From Stomoxys calcitrans (lineage: Eukaryota > Arthropoda > Insecta > Diptera > Muscidae): a DNA stretch of 64,000 bases. Both the position numbers and the translations under genes were made by a program. The notes beneath the pieces were generated by a model that did no database searches, had not been told where the DNA came from, and saw nothing but the letters and a program-made list of their open reading frames with translations. Each line of letters starts with the position of its first letter. The stretch's first letter is position 1. The stretch covers positions 73,412,707-73,476,706 of the forward strand of contig NC_081552.1 in assembly GCF_963082655.1 (NCBI RefSeq), in the 5' to 3' direction. Of the stretch, positions 42,247 to 54,010 are shown piece after piece.

Positions 42247-43857
42247 TATACCCACCACCCAAGTATGAGGGTATATTCATTTTGTCATTCCTTTTGCAAC
42301 ACATCGAAATATCCATTTCCGACCCTATAAAGTATATATATTCTTGATCAGCGTAAACATCTAAGACGATCTAGCCATGTCCGTCCGTCTGTCTGTCTGT
42401 CTGTTGAAATCATGCTAAAGTCTTTAAAAATAGATAAACTTTGCACAGATTATTTTTTTGCCCATAGGCAGGTTTAGTTCGAAGGTGAGCCATATCGGAG
42501 GCCCTTTGACATCCTTCTACAATTTGGTTCAGATCTCCCTAGATTTGGATATAGCTGCCATATAGACCGATGTCTCGGTTTAAGGTTTTGGACCGCTAAA
42601 AAGCGTATTTTTTATCCAATGTCGCCGAAGTTGTCAGCACAGTGAGTTGTCTTAGGCCTCTCGACATCCTTCTGCAATTTGGCCCAGATCGGTCCAGATT
42701 TTGATATAGCTGCAATATAGACCGATCTCTCGATTTAAAACCTTGAGTCCATAAAAGACGCATTTATTGTCTGATGTCGCCGAAATTTAGGACAGTGATC
42801 CTTCTTCAGTTCTGCCCAGATCGGTCCGTATTTGAATATATCTGCCATATAGACCAATGTCTCGATTTAAGGTTTTGGGCCGCTAAAAGGCGCATTTTTT
42901 ATCCGATGTCGCCGAAATTCGGCACAGTGAGATGTCTTAGGCCACTCGACATCGTTTTGCAAGTTGGCCTAGATCGATCCGGGTTTGAATATAGCTGCCA
43001 TATAGACCGATGTCTCGATTTAAAGTCTTGTGCCCATAAAAGGCCCATTTATTGTCCAATGTCGCCAAAAGGCCGCTAAAATGCGCATTTTTTATCCGAT
43101 GTCGCCGAAGTTGTCGGCACAGTGAGTTGTCTTAGGCCACTCGACATCCTTTTGCAAGTTGGCCCAGATCGGTCAAGATTTGGATATAGCTGCAATATAG
43201 ACCTATCTCTCGATTTAAAATCTTGTGCCCATAAAAGGCCCATTTATTGTCCAATGTCGCCAAAATTTGGGACAGTGAGTTGTCTTAGGGCCTTCGATAT
43301 CCTTCTTCAATTCTGCCCAAATCGGTCCGCTGCCTCATAGACGGATCTCTCGATTTAAAATCTTGGGCCTATAAAAGACGCACTTATTGTCCGATTTCGA
43401 GGAAATTTTAGACAGTCAGTTGTGTTAGGCCCTTCGACATCGCTCCACAATTTGGCGCAGGTCGGTTCAGATTTAGATATTGCTGCCATATAGATCAATC
43501 TCTCGATTTAAAATGTTGGCCCTATAAAAGACGCATTTATAATTCGATTACGCTGAAATTTTACACTTATGTTAGGCTTTTCGACATCCGTGTCCTAGAT
43601 GATTCAGAATGGTCTATATTTTGATATAGCTGACAAAAAGACCAATATTTTGTTCAACAAAATTGAACAGTGACTTGTATTTATTAGACTACTCAATGTC
43701 CGTGCAGAATTTGGTCCAAATCGGATCATATTTCTATATAGCTGCTATGAGGGCATAAATTATGCATTTTCATAGGATTATGACGAAAGGTGGTTTACAG
43801 ATATATCCGAGGTGGTGGGTATCCAAAATTCGGCCCGGCCAAGCCTTTTACTTGTTC
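42247..43857 (+). mobile_element. INE-1-like Helitron, HelB, full length
   Basis: 5' end TATACCCACCACCCAAGTAT, GTATATATATTCTTGATCAG, (GTCY)n at about 42379-42402. Eight or so core units follow, with some deletions that break the 153-bp step (for example around 42790 and 43065). 3' end: GAGGTGGTGGGTATCC, AAAATTCGGCCCGGCCAAGCC, TTTTACTTGTT. The GGTGGTGGGTAT near the 3' end pairs with the 5' TACCCACCACC as subterminal inverted repeats. Defines both ends of the HelB family. Confidence 0.92.
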
Positions 43858-44035
43858 CATATAGTAGCAGAGCTAAGATTGATAATAAAATGAAGTTATA
43901 TAATTAAGAAACATTTTGTCACGCAATGATTTGATTTCCATTCAAGTATAACCACTTAAAAGCTTTTTTGGCTTAAGTCAAAAATCATTAATAACATAAA
44001 TCAAAATTCTATGTTTTCTATATTGTCTATACAAT

Positions 44036-44378
44036 ATTTGTCGAAATATACAATATTTGTCTAAGACCCAATAAAGTATATGTATGTTCTTCATAGTCAT
44101 GACATTTTAAGTCGACCTAGCCATGTCCGTCCGTCTGCCTTTGGAAAGCAAGCTAACTTTCAAAGGAGTAAAGCTAGCCGCTTGAAAACTTGCACAAATA
44201 CTTCTTATTGGTGTAGGTCGGTTGGGATAGTAAATGGGCCGTATCGATCAATGTTTTGATATAGCTGCCATATAAACCGATCTTGGATCTTGACTTCTTG
44301 AGCTACTAGAGGGCGCAATTATTATCCGATTTGACTCAACTTTTGCATGAAGTGTTCTGTTATGACTTCCAACTACTC
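44036..44378 (+). mobile_element. INE-1-like Helitron, HelA 5' part
   Basis: Starts inside the 5' block (AATATTTGTCTAAGACCC, GTATATGTATGTTCTTCATA), short (GTCY)n at 44125-44140, GCTAGCCGCTTGAAAACTTG, then one core unit, stopping at GACTTCCAACTACTCT. Neither terminus is present. Confidence 0.8.
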
Positions 44379-45519
44379 TTAGCACAGTAGTTATTTCTCT
44401 AGTAGGCCGCTACTGTGATACGGGGTAAGTTTGCTTGTCAAAGTCTCTGTGAAAAAAATTTCTGAACTGAACTTTGTTCTTCAGGCTAAATTCGAGTTGA
44501 AAGTCGATTCTCGGAATATAAGCTTTAATCAAAGACCATCAAATGTGTGATTGTAATATGAATCTTTTCTGACAAACACCTTCTTCTCTGTTGCCAAAGA
44601 TTGGTTGCTGTACTTGGACATGTACTCGACTTGTACCGGAACAAACAGCAGCAGTTTATAGATACCGGAGGGGCCCAACACCATGGAGCACTTGGATCTG
44701 CGGATAAATTCAAAAATTTGTCCAGGGTAAAATATAAGAGTTGATCACATCCGTGCACTAACGCTCACGGGATGCACTATAAATTGACGGTTGAACAATT
44801 TATGATTGAACATCTCCGCAGATCAGTCACTCCTAAATGCGACTGAGGTGTTATAACTCCTTCTACTGGGGTTCGAGATCGACTTGACAATTTGCAACAA
44901 CCAGAAATTCCGCCTATAATCGTTGACCACCCAATTGGTTTTCAGATTAATTTTTTCCATTATAGGCTTAGTAAGATTGAAGCTACTATTCCCGTCACAC
45001 TATTCTGTGAGTTTTCCTATCTACGCCGTGAAATTGGGACACAGTTGGAGTATTCGACAGACTGTGACAAACCGAGCGGTTGCTGCTGATGGTAGTTTAT
45101 TGAAGCTGCGACTGGTGTACCTTGTGAAGCCTTTTTTTCTGAGAGATAAACGTGCAGTGTTCAAAGGTTATGGAGTCGCTTCTTGGAAAAAGTAATGGGG
45201 ATATGGTCTGAATCCAACGAAAGATACATCATTTAACAGAATGGGTGATGACTGACCAAGTGCTCCTATCACCCGCAATGTGGAGTTATTTTTCTGTTCT
45301 GCCAAATCCTAATCATGAAGTGTACAATTTAGTGAACTTTGACTTGCAGATCATTTTTTTGCTTATGTAAACTTATAAAAGTAGGAGTTACAGAAAGCAT
45401 AGAATTTTGATTTATGTTATTAATGATTTTTGACTTAAAACACTATGCTCGCTGAAGTACAGGGATAGTGGTCCCAACGTATATTGTTTAGATCCCTTGC
45501 AAATGTGACATCTCGGCCA
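44379..45519. other. Unassigned sequence
   Basis: Several 60-90 codon frames on both strands (for example 44892-45195), but no recognised motif and no consistent reading frame. No repeat identified. Confidence 0.4.
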
Positions 45520-46075
45520 CATATATACCGAATGGGTAAGATCGAAATATGGTCCCATTTGAACGAAACTTGCCATCGACACTGCTCAAGACGGCAAAAC
45601 AGAATATTGGTGTATATGACAGCTATATTTAAATATTCGGGAAGTATATGTAGGGGACTAAAACAACTCATTGTACCAAATTTCAACCAAAATGCTCCTT
45701 TAATGGGCCCAAGAACTAAAATCGGGAGACCAGTATATGTATGTGGCAACGATATCCACATATGGACCGATCTGAATCATATTGGACACGGATGTCGAAA
45801 AGCCTAACATAGCTCACTGAACCAAATTTCAGCGAAATCGGAAAATAAACTCGCCTTTCATGGTTCCAATCGGGAGATGGGTCTATGGCCTGCCACCTAA
45901 ATCCAAATATGATGTTGTAGAACTTTACACAGCTCAATGTGCCAAATTTCAGCGAAATCGGGTAAGAAAGGCTGCTTTTTTAGGCCTAAGAACTGAAATC
46001 GGGACATTGGCATATATGGCAACTATATGCAAATATAGATGATCTTGACTGTAACCGGCATTAATGCCGAATATA
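45520..46075 (-). mobile_element. INE-1-like Helitron, HelB core fragment
   Basis: About three to four minus-strand monomers: AAATTTCAGCGAAATCG at 45821 and 45945, with GGGAGATGGGTCTATGG and GACACGGATGTCGAAAAGCC. No termini. The HelC 3' piece begins right after. Confidence 0.75.
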
Positions 46076-46079
46076 TTCG

Positions 46080-46408
46080 AGATCACCTATTGCGGATGGA
46101 CCATATCGGTTCAGATTTAGATATAGCTCCCATATATACCGCAATTTTTGTCCAATTTGGCTGAAATTTTACATGTAGTGTTTTGTTATGACTTTCACCA
46201 ACTGTGTAGCTCCCATTTAAACCGGTCTCTCGATCATCCTTGTTCGGTTCCGAGAAGCTTTAATTTTTGCTGGTTTGACGGAAGTTTGGTATGTAGAATA
46301 AAATTATGCCCTACAACTACATTTATTTTGTATAAATTTTTAGCAGAATCCATGGTGGTCGGTTCCCAAGATTAGGCCCGGTCGAATTTAGCACGCTTTT
46401 ACTTGTTT
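46080..46408 (+). mobile_element. INE-1-like Helitron, HelC 3' part
   Basis: One and a half core units, then GCTGGTTTGACGGAAGTTTG, GCAGAATCCATGGTGGTCGG, GGCCCGGTCGAATTTAGC and TTTTACTTGTTTTTTTTTT. Clean 3' end. Confidence 0.85.
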
Positions 46409-46425
46409 TTTTTTTATTCGGAGAG

Positions 46426-46477
46426 TTTGCAATTGCAATCAGATTTGCAATTGCAATCAGATTTGCAATTGCAAACT
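46426..46477. repeat. 18-bp tandem repeat, about 2.7 copies
   Basis: The unit TTGCAATTGCAATCAGAT (itself containing the palindrome TTGCAATTGCAA) is repeated between the HelC 3' end at 46408 and the next HelC piece. Confidence 0.85.
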
Positions 46478-46892
46478 CGGCAGATCGGTATAAATGGCAG
46501 CTATGTCAGGCTATAGACCGATTTAAACCGTACTTGGCGCGGTTGTTGCAAGTCACAACGTAACACCTGTGCAAAATTTCAGTCAAATTAGACTAAAATT
46601 GCGGCTTCCAGGGGCTCAAAAAAACCAATTCGTGAGATCGGTTATTTTGGGAGCTATATCCAAATCTGAACCGATATGGCCCATTTGCAATCCCCAACGA
46701 CCTAAAGCTTTACGCGTTCGACCGCTACCGTGATTTCGACAGACGGACGGACGGATATGGCTGGATTGACTTAGGATGTCGAGACGATCAAGAATATATA
46801 TATACTTTACGGGGTCCTAGATCAATATTTCGAGGTGTTACAAACGCAATGACTAGATTAGTATACCCATATCCTATGGTGGTGGGTATAGA
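46478..46892 (-). mobile_element. INE-1-like Helitron, HelC 5' part
   Basis: One and a half core units (AGATCGGTATAAATGGCAGC, CAAGTCACAACGTAACACC), a (GTCY)n scrap (GACAGACGGACGGACGGA, 46738-46755), ATATATATATACTTTACGGG, and 5' end TATCCTATGGTGGTGGGTATA. The 3' half is missing, complementary to the piece at 46080-46408. Confidence 0.85.
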
Positions 46893-46999
46893 AAATGACC
46901 ATTTTTTCACCAATTTAGAATTTGATGAGCCATGACTATGTATCTTAAAGGCGAAGTACATTTTTCCAATACTTATTTCATAGGTTGAACACTTATCTA

Positions 47000-47165
47000 T
47001 CATATGCCGTTTAAATCATTCAGTTACCACGCCACTATACGACGTCCACATTACTGCCGAGACATAAGCTAGTATTGGGCTAACCATAATCTTGAGGAGC
47101 CAGTTGAGTATTTTCGGATGCAGACCCCTTCTCAAGCCTAGTAAGCGTGGTTCTCATCACACCGC
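47000..47165 (-). pseudogene. Non-LTR retrotransposon RT thumb remnant
   Basis: From about 47132 down to 47062 the minus strand reads GLHPKILNWLLKIMVSPILA then YVSAVMW. This is the WGL.PK...WL...VV.PIL.Y.S.VWW segment of I/R1/LOA-type non-LTR RTs. Upstream sequence up to 47320 has no clear match. A single short scrap, inactive. Confidence 0.65.
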
Positions 47166-47324
47166 CAACCCTGAACCTGTTGTAAAATCTTTATGTTGCA
47201 CATCTTCTGCTCCTGTAAAGCCGGTAGACTATTTGCAGAGGCAGACCCTCTTTGAAGCCTAAGGTCTCCCTACCGAAGACAAGCGTCTGTAACCTTCTCA
47301 GAATGTTCCTGCAGATGTCAGTTT

Positions 47325-47462
47325 CTTAGTTAGGCTAGGTAAGAGTGGCAGTCCTTTACAGTCTCACTTAGACAATTTTAAGTCCATTGTGATACCACAG
47401 TAGCGACAGACAAAGGCCTCTGGCGGGAATCGAACCCACGATCCCTGCACTGGCAATCCAAA
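47325..47462 (-). mobile_element. SINE2 (tRNA-derived), internally deleted
   Basis: The 3' tail on the left (TTAGGCTAGGTAAGAGTGGC, CAGTCTCACTTAGACAATTT, CCATTGTGATACCACAGTAG) is joined directly to a tRNA-like segment. On the minus strand that segment has the B box GGTTCGATTCC (about 47440-47430). The middle of the SINE and the A box are gone. The tail matches 7968-8045. Confidence 0.6.
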
Positions 47463-48036
47463 TCGGATAAGGAAATCGCGCTGATGGGGCGTTTCTTATT
47501 GAATAATCTTTGTCTCACTCATAAACAGGCAGATTTATGTTGTCTACGGGTTAACGTTTAGACCCACAGGTCCAGCTCAGTCTTATGATATCTCCGCGAT
47601 TCTTCTTTGTATGATAGTCACCTATAGGTAAGACGATAAATCATCTTTCTGAAGCGTGGTCTGTGCCACTCTTTGCTTTATTGTTATGTTGTTTAGCCAA
47701 CAATGTATCCACCTATTCTATACCACATGACTTAACCTGTCTCTCTCAAAATCAAAGAATTATTTTATCCTACGCACAACCTCGTTTAAGACGGTCTCCG
47801 CTGATCGCCATTTTTATGCATCGATTTTGACTAATCTCTCTATAAAAACGGAGCCAAAGAAATAGTGCAGTATCCAAAGTGCTTGCCTATGCCAAAGAAG
47901 GCGTTTCATGGACAAAAAAGTTGATGTAAAGTTGGTCAGGGCTTAATAATTTTGGGGCGATGATTTGTCGATTTCTGTAGGAACTATTTTAGAAGACATT
48001 TGAGGACTCAAAAACTCCGAAACAAATATTATGAAC
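47463..48036. other. Unassigned spacer
   Basis: Nothing recognised apart from a 25-bp Helitron-like ATCCAAATCGGATAAGGAAATC at its left edge. Confidence 0.4.
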
Positions 48037-48340
48037 GTAGGCCACCATAGCGCAGAGGTTAGCATGTCCACCTTTTACGCTGAACGCCTGCGTTTGAATT
48101 GAGAAACATTTTTGAATGTAGTTATCCCCTACTTATGCTAGCGACATTTCTGATGTACTATGTAATGCCAACAAGCATTATATAAAAACTTCGCCCCGAT
48201 CGATCTCGGCTATAAAAAGGAGGTCCCTTAACTTTGAGCTCATAATCTTGTATCGCACAATACCCATGGTTATGCCAGAACTTTTCCACCTGTTGCCAAT
48301 TGGAATGTTCGTGGGCAAATTTTGCATTGAGTATAACAAA
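48037..48340 (+). mobile_element. SINE1, old diverged copy
   Basis: A box CATAGCGCAGAGGTTAGCATG is intact at about 48048; the B box is degraded (GTTTGAATTGA). The body follows with many substitutions (GGCTATAAAAAGGAGGTCCC, GGAATGTTCGTGGGCAAATTTTGC). No target duplication found. Confidence 0.8.
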
Positions 48341-49192
48341 CTTCTCCACTCTAAATTGTTCCTAAACAATTTTTGGCCCATTTTCATTTCTATTTTTGCC
48401 TCGCAAGCATCTTTATCATTATTTTCGTTGAAATATCTACCATAATAAAGATAATGATAATGATTAATCAAAATTACGTTTTTAAAATTTAGATCCCATC
48501 CTAATTTACTTAAATAGAGATACAGTAAATTTTGTTTTATGATTAACTCGTGTCCACGCCGACATACTCGTGTTTTGTGAGTTGTTTTCTCTTAATTATT
48601 ATTAATGATAAACTAAAATTATAGTTTATGATTGTTTTTTTAAGGTTTTTTGTTTCATTTCCAGTTTTTTGTCTTTTCTTTTAGGTTTTTCGTATACGGT
48701 TGTTGGGGTAATTTGAAATGCTTAAGGTCTTAACCCTTTAATTGCCAAACGATTATGGGGAGACACCCCAAAATGTTGGACAATTTCAGCGAGTTATTAT
48801 ACTAATTTTCAAATGGAGATAAAGTGTTTCAAAATTAGGAGGTTTAATTTGTAAGTGAGGCTTTTTACTTCCTTGATTATCGTATGAAGTGGCGCTGGGT
48901 GCTGGTGATTTTGAAGTTGATTGTATTTTTACTTTCATTAGCGACTATATGTATTTGTAAGCTTACCCTATATTATTCCGAAAACGTATTTTCTTGTTAA
49001 TCTTACCTGTAATGAAAATTAAGAGAGAAAAATGATTTAATGAAAATAAATATAGTTTATGAGTATGGTTAAGGAAGTTATAATTTTTATTACTCTAAAA
49101 AGTTCCATTGGTGTTTTGCCGGCAAATCATAGGTTCCTGAAAAGTACTTAGCTACATATAATAATCCTAACAATGAAGAAATGAAACTCGTT
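48341..49192. other. Unassigned AT-rich DNA
   Basis: Nothing recognised. Confidence 0.45.
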
Positions 49193-50437
49193 TTTTATAC
49201 CCTCCACCATAGGAAGGGGGTGTACTTATTTCGTCATTCTGTTTGTAACTATTATATGCATCTAAGACCCCATAAAGTATATATATTCTTGATCGTCATG
49301 AAATTTTAAGTCGAACTAGCCATGTCCGTCCGTCTGTCTGTCGAAGGCACGCAAACTTTCGAAGGAGTAAAGCTAAGCGCTTTTGAAAATTTTGAAATTT
49401 TGCACAAATACTTCTTATTAGTGTAGGTCGGTTGGGATTGTAAATGGGCTATATCCTGCCATATAAACCGATCTGGGATCTTGACTTCATGAGCCTCTAT
49501 AGGGCACAATTCTTAGCCGATTTGGCTGAAATTTTGCATAAGGTCTTTTATTATGACTTCCATCAATTATGATGAGTATGGTTGAAATTGATCCATAACC
49601 TGAAATAGCTGTCATATAAACAGATCTGGGGTCTTGACTTCTTGAGCCACCAGAGGGCGCAATTATTATCCGATTTGGCTGAAATTTTGCACGACGTGTT
49701 TTGTTATGACTTTCAACAACTGAGTCAAGAAGAGTTCAAATCGGTCCATAACTTGATATAGCAGCCATTTAAACCGATCTGGGGTCTTGACTTCTTGAGG
49801 CATTAGAGGGCGCCATTATTATCCGATTTGGCTGAAATTTTGCATAAGGTGTTTTATTATGACTTTCATCAACTATGATAAGTATGGTTGAAATCGGTCC
49901 ATAACCTGATATAGCTGCCATATAAACCGATCTGGGGTATTGAGTTCATGAGCCTCTCCAGAGAGCAATTCCCACCCGATTTGGCTGAAATATTGCACGA
50001 CGTGTTTTTTTATGACTTCCGACAACTGTATTAAGATAGGTTCAAATCGGTCAATAACCTGATATAGCTGCCATATAAATCGATATGGGATCTTGACTTC
50101 TTGAGCCTCTAAAGGGCACTAGTATTATCCGATTTGGGTGACATTTTGTACAACGGCTTCTCCCATGACCTTTAACATACGTGTCGAATATGGCATGAAT
50201 CGGTTTATAGCTTAATACGGCTCTCCTATAAACCGATCTCCTTATTTTACTTCTTCAGCCCCTAAAGTGCGCAATTCTTACTAGATTTGGCTGAAATTTT
50301 CACAATGATTTCTACTATGGTCTCCAATATTTATCCTTTGTTTGCCGTGGAAAGAGCTCGACAAATGCGATCCATGGTGGAGGGTATATTACAACAGATT
50401 CAGCCCGGCCGAACTTAGCACGCTTTTACTTGTTTTA
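49193..50437 (+). mobile_element. INE-1-like Helitron, HelA, full length
   Basis: 5' end TATACCCTCCACCATAGGAA, GTATATATATTCTTGATCGT, (GTCY)n very short (49323-49342), five core units (ATAACCTGAT at 49901 and 50054, 153 apart), CCATGGTGGAGGGTATATTA, TTCAGCCCGGCCGAA, TTTTACTTGTTTT. One hairpin arm base is changed. Confidence 0.92.
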
Positions 50438-51365
50438 ACATATCTATGAAATAATCCTGAATTGCATAAATTCCAAGCTCGGGCGAAAAAAGTGCCTAAA
50501 GTCATTGTTTAAATTAAGAGTTTGAATTTAAAAGGCTGTTTTATTGAATTAGCACAATATTTGGCACATGTCTAAATTGCACCAGTCAATTGATTTGAGG
50601 CAATCTGAAGATTTTCTAAATAGGCCTTACCATTAAAAAAATGAGAAAACGAGAATCGGGTAAATAGACATTTTGAAACTTTTTTTACCAAGATTTTTTT
50701 TTGTGCCGTAATAATTGTCCACTTTATAACCTGTATAGCAGTGCATTGTTATTCTTGTTCTATCCTTCCCATTACTTTCTCACTTTCCAAATTCCTTTGT
50801 TCTGCGGTTTTGTGGTTTCCTCTAAGAAAATCCAACGAAAGAAAACTCGAAGCCTAATTTCCCTCGTAAATGGAGCAATTAATTTCACAGCAAGTAGTCG
50901 ATCCTATGGTGTTTTGTATCGAAAATGTTTCGTAGTAAAAAGTAATTTAGAATGTAATTAGCGTTCATGTCAAGTGAATACCATGAAAGTGTGGATAAGC
51001 GAAAATGATTCAAGGCAAAAAATACAAAGAAGATGGAGTAACTGTACGCATAGGGGGAAAAGGAAATAAAACTGTAAAGCTCTAACGTCTTCAAACTCTT
51101 GCAGATGGAACGCATTTGTCAAGTCTTTGGATGTTTTCTGTTTCTAGGCACAAATTAAAATAGGAGATCCTAGTAGAAAGATTAAGTTGAAAAGTGGGCG
51201 TGGATTTTAATCCGCTCCATGCCACTATGATATACAACTAAGGCAACAATTGGCAGGTTGCCCCTTTTATATACTGAAAATTAAACTCGAAAGGGTCTGT
51301 CACGAATTCCGTGCTACACACAAAATTCTTAATCTAATCTCTATTACATGTCCCTAAATTGGTAT
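50438..51365. other. Unassigned AT-rich DNA
   Basis: Nothing recognised; open frames of 60-90 codons without motifs. Confidence 0.45.
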
Positions 51366-51369
51366 TAAG

Positions 51370-51520
51370 TCAGATATGCTATCGTCACGGGATGCATAGG
51401 ACTAAGAGCGCACCTATGTATGCAGAATAGATGCTGTAAGTGGTAGTGTGTTCAGGGTACGTGAGGAAGATGACGAAACATTCGTTCATTGCCATAGGAA
51501 ATGAAGTGCGTCTGCGTAGA
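51370..51520 (+). pseudogene. Non-LTR retrotransposon C-terminal tail remnant
   Basis: Combining two frames gives GCIGLRAHLCRIDAVSGSVF then RVREEDDETFVHCHR. This resembles the tail TGHC.IG.HA.RMG...S..CR.C.EEDETVEHLLC.C that follows RNase H in I/R1/LOA-type elements. The Cys ligands are largely lost. A similar scrap is at about 21720-21775. Confidence 0.5.
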
Positions 51521-51693
51521 TAAAACAGATTTTGAAAAAACAACAACTTTTGTTGAAAAAACAACGAAATAATTTGTTAAATATTCTGCAACAATTTATT
51601 TTAAATTTGAAAGACCGAGAGTAAAAATTTTTTGTTGAAAGGCACTCGCTCTGCAAGCCAACATATGACAACCACAACGATAATAGTCATAAG

Positions 51694-52557
51694 CAAAACA
51701 AGTAAAAGCGTGCTAAGTTCGGCCGGGCCGAATCTTATATACCCTCCACCATGGATCGCATTTGTCGAGTTCTTTTCCCGGCATCTCTTCTTAGGCAAAA
51801 AAAAGGATATAAGAAAAGATTTGCTCTGCTATTAGAGCGATATCAAGATATGGTCCGGTTTGGACCACAATTAAATTATATGTTGGAGACCTGTGTAAAA
51901 TGTCAGCCAATTCGAATAAGATTTGCGCCCTTTGGGGGCTCAAGAAGTAAAATAGAGAGATCGATTTATATGGGAGCTGTATCGGGCTATAGACCGATTC
52001 AGACCATAATAAACACGTATGTTGATGGCCATGAGAGAATCCGTCGTACAAAATTTCAGGCAAATCGGATAATAATTGCGACCTCTAGAGGCTCAAGAAG
52101 TCAAGATCCCAGATCGGTTTATATGGCAGCTATATCAGGTTATGAACCGATTTAAACCATACTTGGCACAGTTGTTGGATATCATAACAAAACACGTCGT
52201 GCAAAATTTTATCCCAATTGGAATAGAATTGCGCACTCTAGAGGCTCAAGAAGTCAAGACCCAAGATCGGTTTATATGGCAGCTATATCAAAACATGGAC
52301 CGATATGGCCCATTTACAATACCAACCGACCTACACTAATAAGAAGTATTTGTGCAAAATTTCAAGCGGCTAGCTTTACTCCTTCGGAAGTTAGCGTGCT
52401 TTCGACAGACAGACGGACGGACATGGCTAGATCGACATAAAATTTCACGACGATCAAGAATATATATACTTTATGGGGTCTAAGACGAATATTTCGAGTA
52501 GTTACAAACAGAATGACGAAATTAGTATACCCCCCATCTTATGGTGGAGGGTATAAA
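51694..52557 (-). mobile_element. INE-1-like Helitron, HelA, short full-length copy
   Basis: 3' end at left: AAAACAAGTAAAAGCGTGCT, TTCGGCCGGGCCGAA, TATACCCTCCACCATGGATC. Only three core units, a short (GTCY)n (52408-52424), TATATATACTTTATGGGGTC, GTATACCCCCCATCTTATGG, TGGAGGGTATA. Near-identical to the left half of the 16.6-18.0 kb copy, so one of the younger insertions. A 134-codon pseudo-ORF (51751-52155) is repeat translation. Confidence 0.92.
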
Positions 52558-52884
52558 AAAAAACATCAAAGCCAAATGTGCCCTGTAAGCAATTTTTGCC
52601 CAGTTTTCTTATGTTTTGTAAAAAAATTTGCCGATTTCTTCGAATTTCTGCACATTTTATTGTTTTAATGACCAAAAATCTGCAAACATTCTGCACATAC
52701 TCGAAAGGGAATTTATTTTTTCGTCGTATTTTTGTACTCACGAGCATCAGCTGAGAGTTGTTTTCATATTTTCTGTACGATTTCGGACTTGGGCCATGTT
52801 TTGCATACCGATTTTCTTTGTACCGAAAATCTGCAAAAATTTTGGGTTTGTTGTTTCGTATTTTTTCGTATTTCGGAGAATCAG
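52558..52884. other. Spacer between two HelA copies
   Basis: T-rich. AATCAGCTGAGAG / CATCAGCTGAGAG occurs twice, about 136 bp apart (52745 and 52881). The second copy marks the junction with the next Helitron. Confidence 0.5.
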
Positions 52885-53978
52885 CTGAGAGAAGCCATTG
52901 TACAAAATTTCAACCAAATCGGATAGGAATTGCTCCCTGCAGAGGCTCAAGAAGTTAAGACCGCAGATCGGTTTATACGGCAGCTATACCTGGATATGGA
53001 GCGATGTGAACCATACTTAGCATATCAGCTGAAAGTCATAACGAAAAACTTCAAGCAAAATTTCAGCCAAATCGGATAATAATTGCGCTCTCTGGTGGCT
53101 CAAGTAGTCAAGACCGCAGATCGGTTTATATGGCAGCTATACCTGGATATGGAGCGATGTGAACCATACTTAGCACATCAGCTGAAAGTCATAACAAAAA
53201 ACCTCAAGCAAAATTTCAGCCAAATCGGATAATAATTGCGCCCTCTGGTGGCTCAAGAATTCAAGACCCCAGATCGGTTTATATGGCAGCTATATCAGGA
53301 TCTGGGCCGATTTGAACCATCCTCAGCACAGTTGTTGAAAGTCATAACAAAACACTTCATGCAACATTTTAGCCAAATCGGATAATAATTGCGCCCTCTA
53401 GTGGCTCAAGAAGACATTAGATCGGTTTATATGACAGCTATATAAAGTTACAGATCGATTTCAACTATTCTTAGCACAGTTGTTGAAAGTCATAACAAAA
53501 CACCTCATAGGAATTGGGCACTCTAGATGGTCAAGAAGTATAAAACCCAGATCGGTTTATATGACAGCTTTATCAGGATCTGGACCGATTTGAACCATTC
53601 TCAGCACAGTTGTTGGAGGTCATAATAAAACACCTCATGCAAAAATTCTACCAAATCGTATCAAAATTGTGCCCTCAAGGGCTCAAGAAGTCAAGAAGTC
53701 ATCTATATCCAAACGTGGACCGATATAGCCCATTTACAATCCCAACCGACCTACACTAAAAAGAAGTATTTGAGCAAAATTTGAAGAGGCTAGATTTACT
53801 CCTTTGAAAGTTAGCGTGCTTTCGACAGACAGACGGACGCACGGGCGGGAGCACATGGCTAGATCGACTTAAAATGTCATGATGATCGAGAATATATATA
53901 CTTTGTGGGGTCTTAGACGAATATATCGAAGAGTTTTAAACAGAATGACGAAATTAGTACACTCCCATCCTATGGTGT
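52885..53978 (-). mobile_element. INE-1-like Helitron, HelA, lacking the 3' end
   Basis: Five to six core units, the first two nearly identical (GGAGCGATGTGAACCATACT twice). Then (GTCY)n degraded to GACAGACAGACGGACGCACGG (53826-53846), TATATATACTTTGTGGGGTC, TACACTCCCATCCTATGGTG. The 3' hairpin block is missing at left. Confidence 0.85.
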
Positions 53979-54010
53979 ATACCCTCCACCATAGGATGGG
54001 GGTGTATGGT
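53979..54010 (+). mobile_element. Isolated Helitron 5' tip, head-to-head with the preceding copy
   Basis: TATACCCTCCACCATAGGAT then GGGGGTGTA is a HelA 5' terminus that ends after 30 bp. With the adjacent terminus it forms a near-perfect 20-bp palindrome (one mismatch). Confidence 0.75.
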
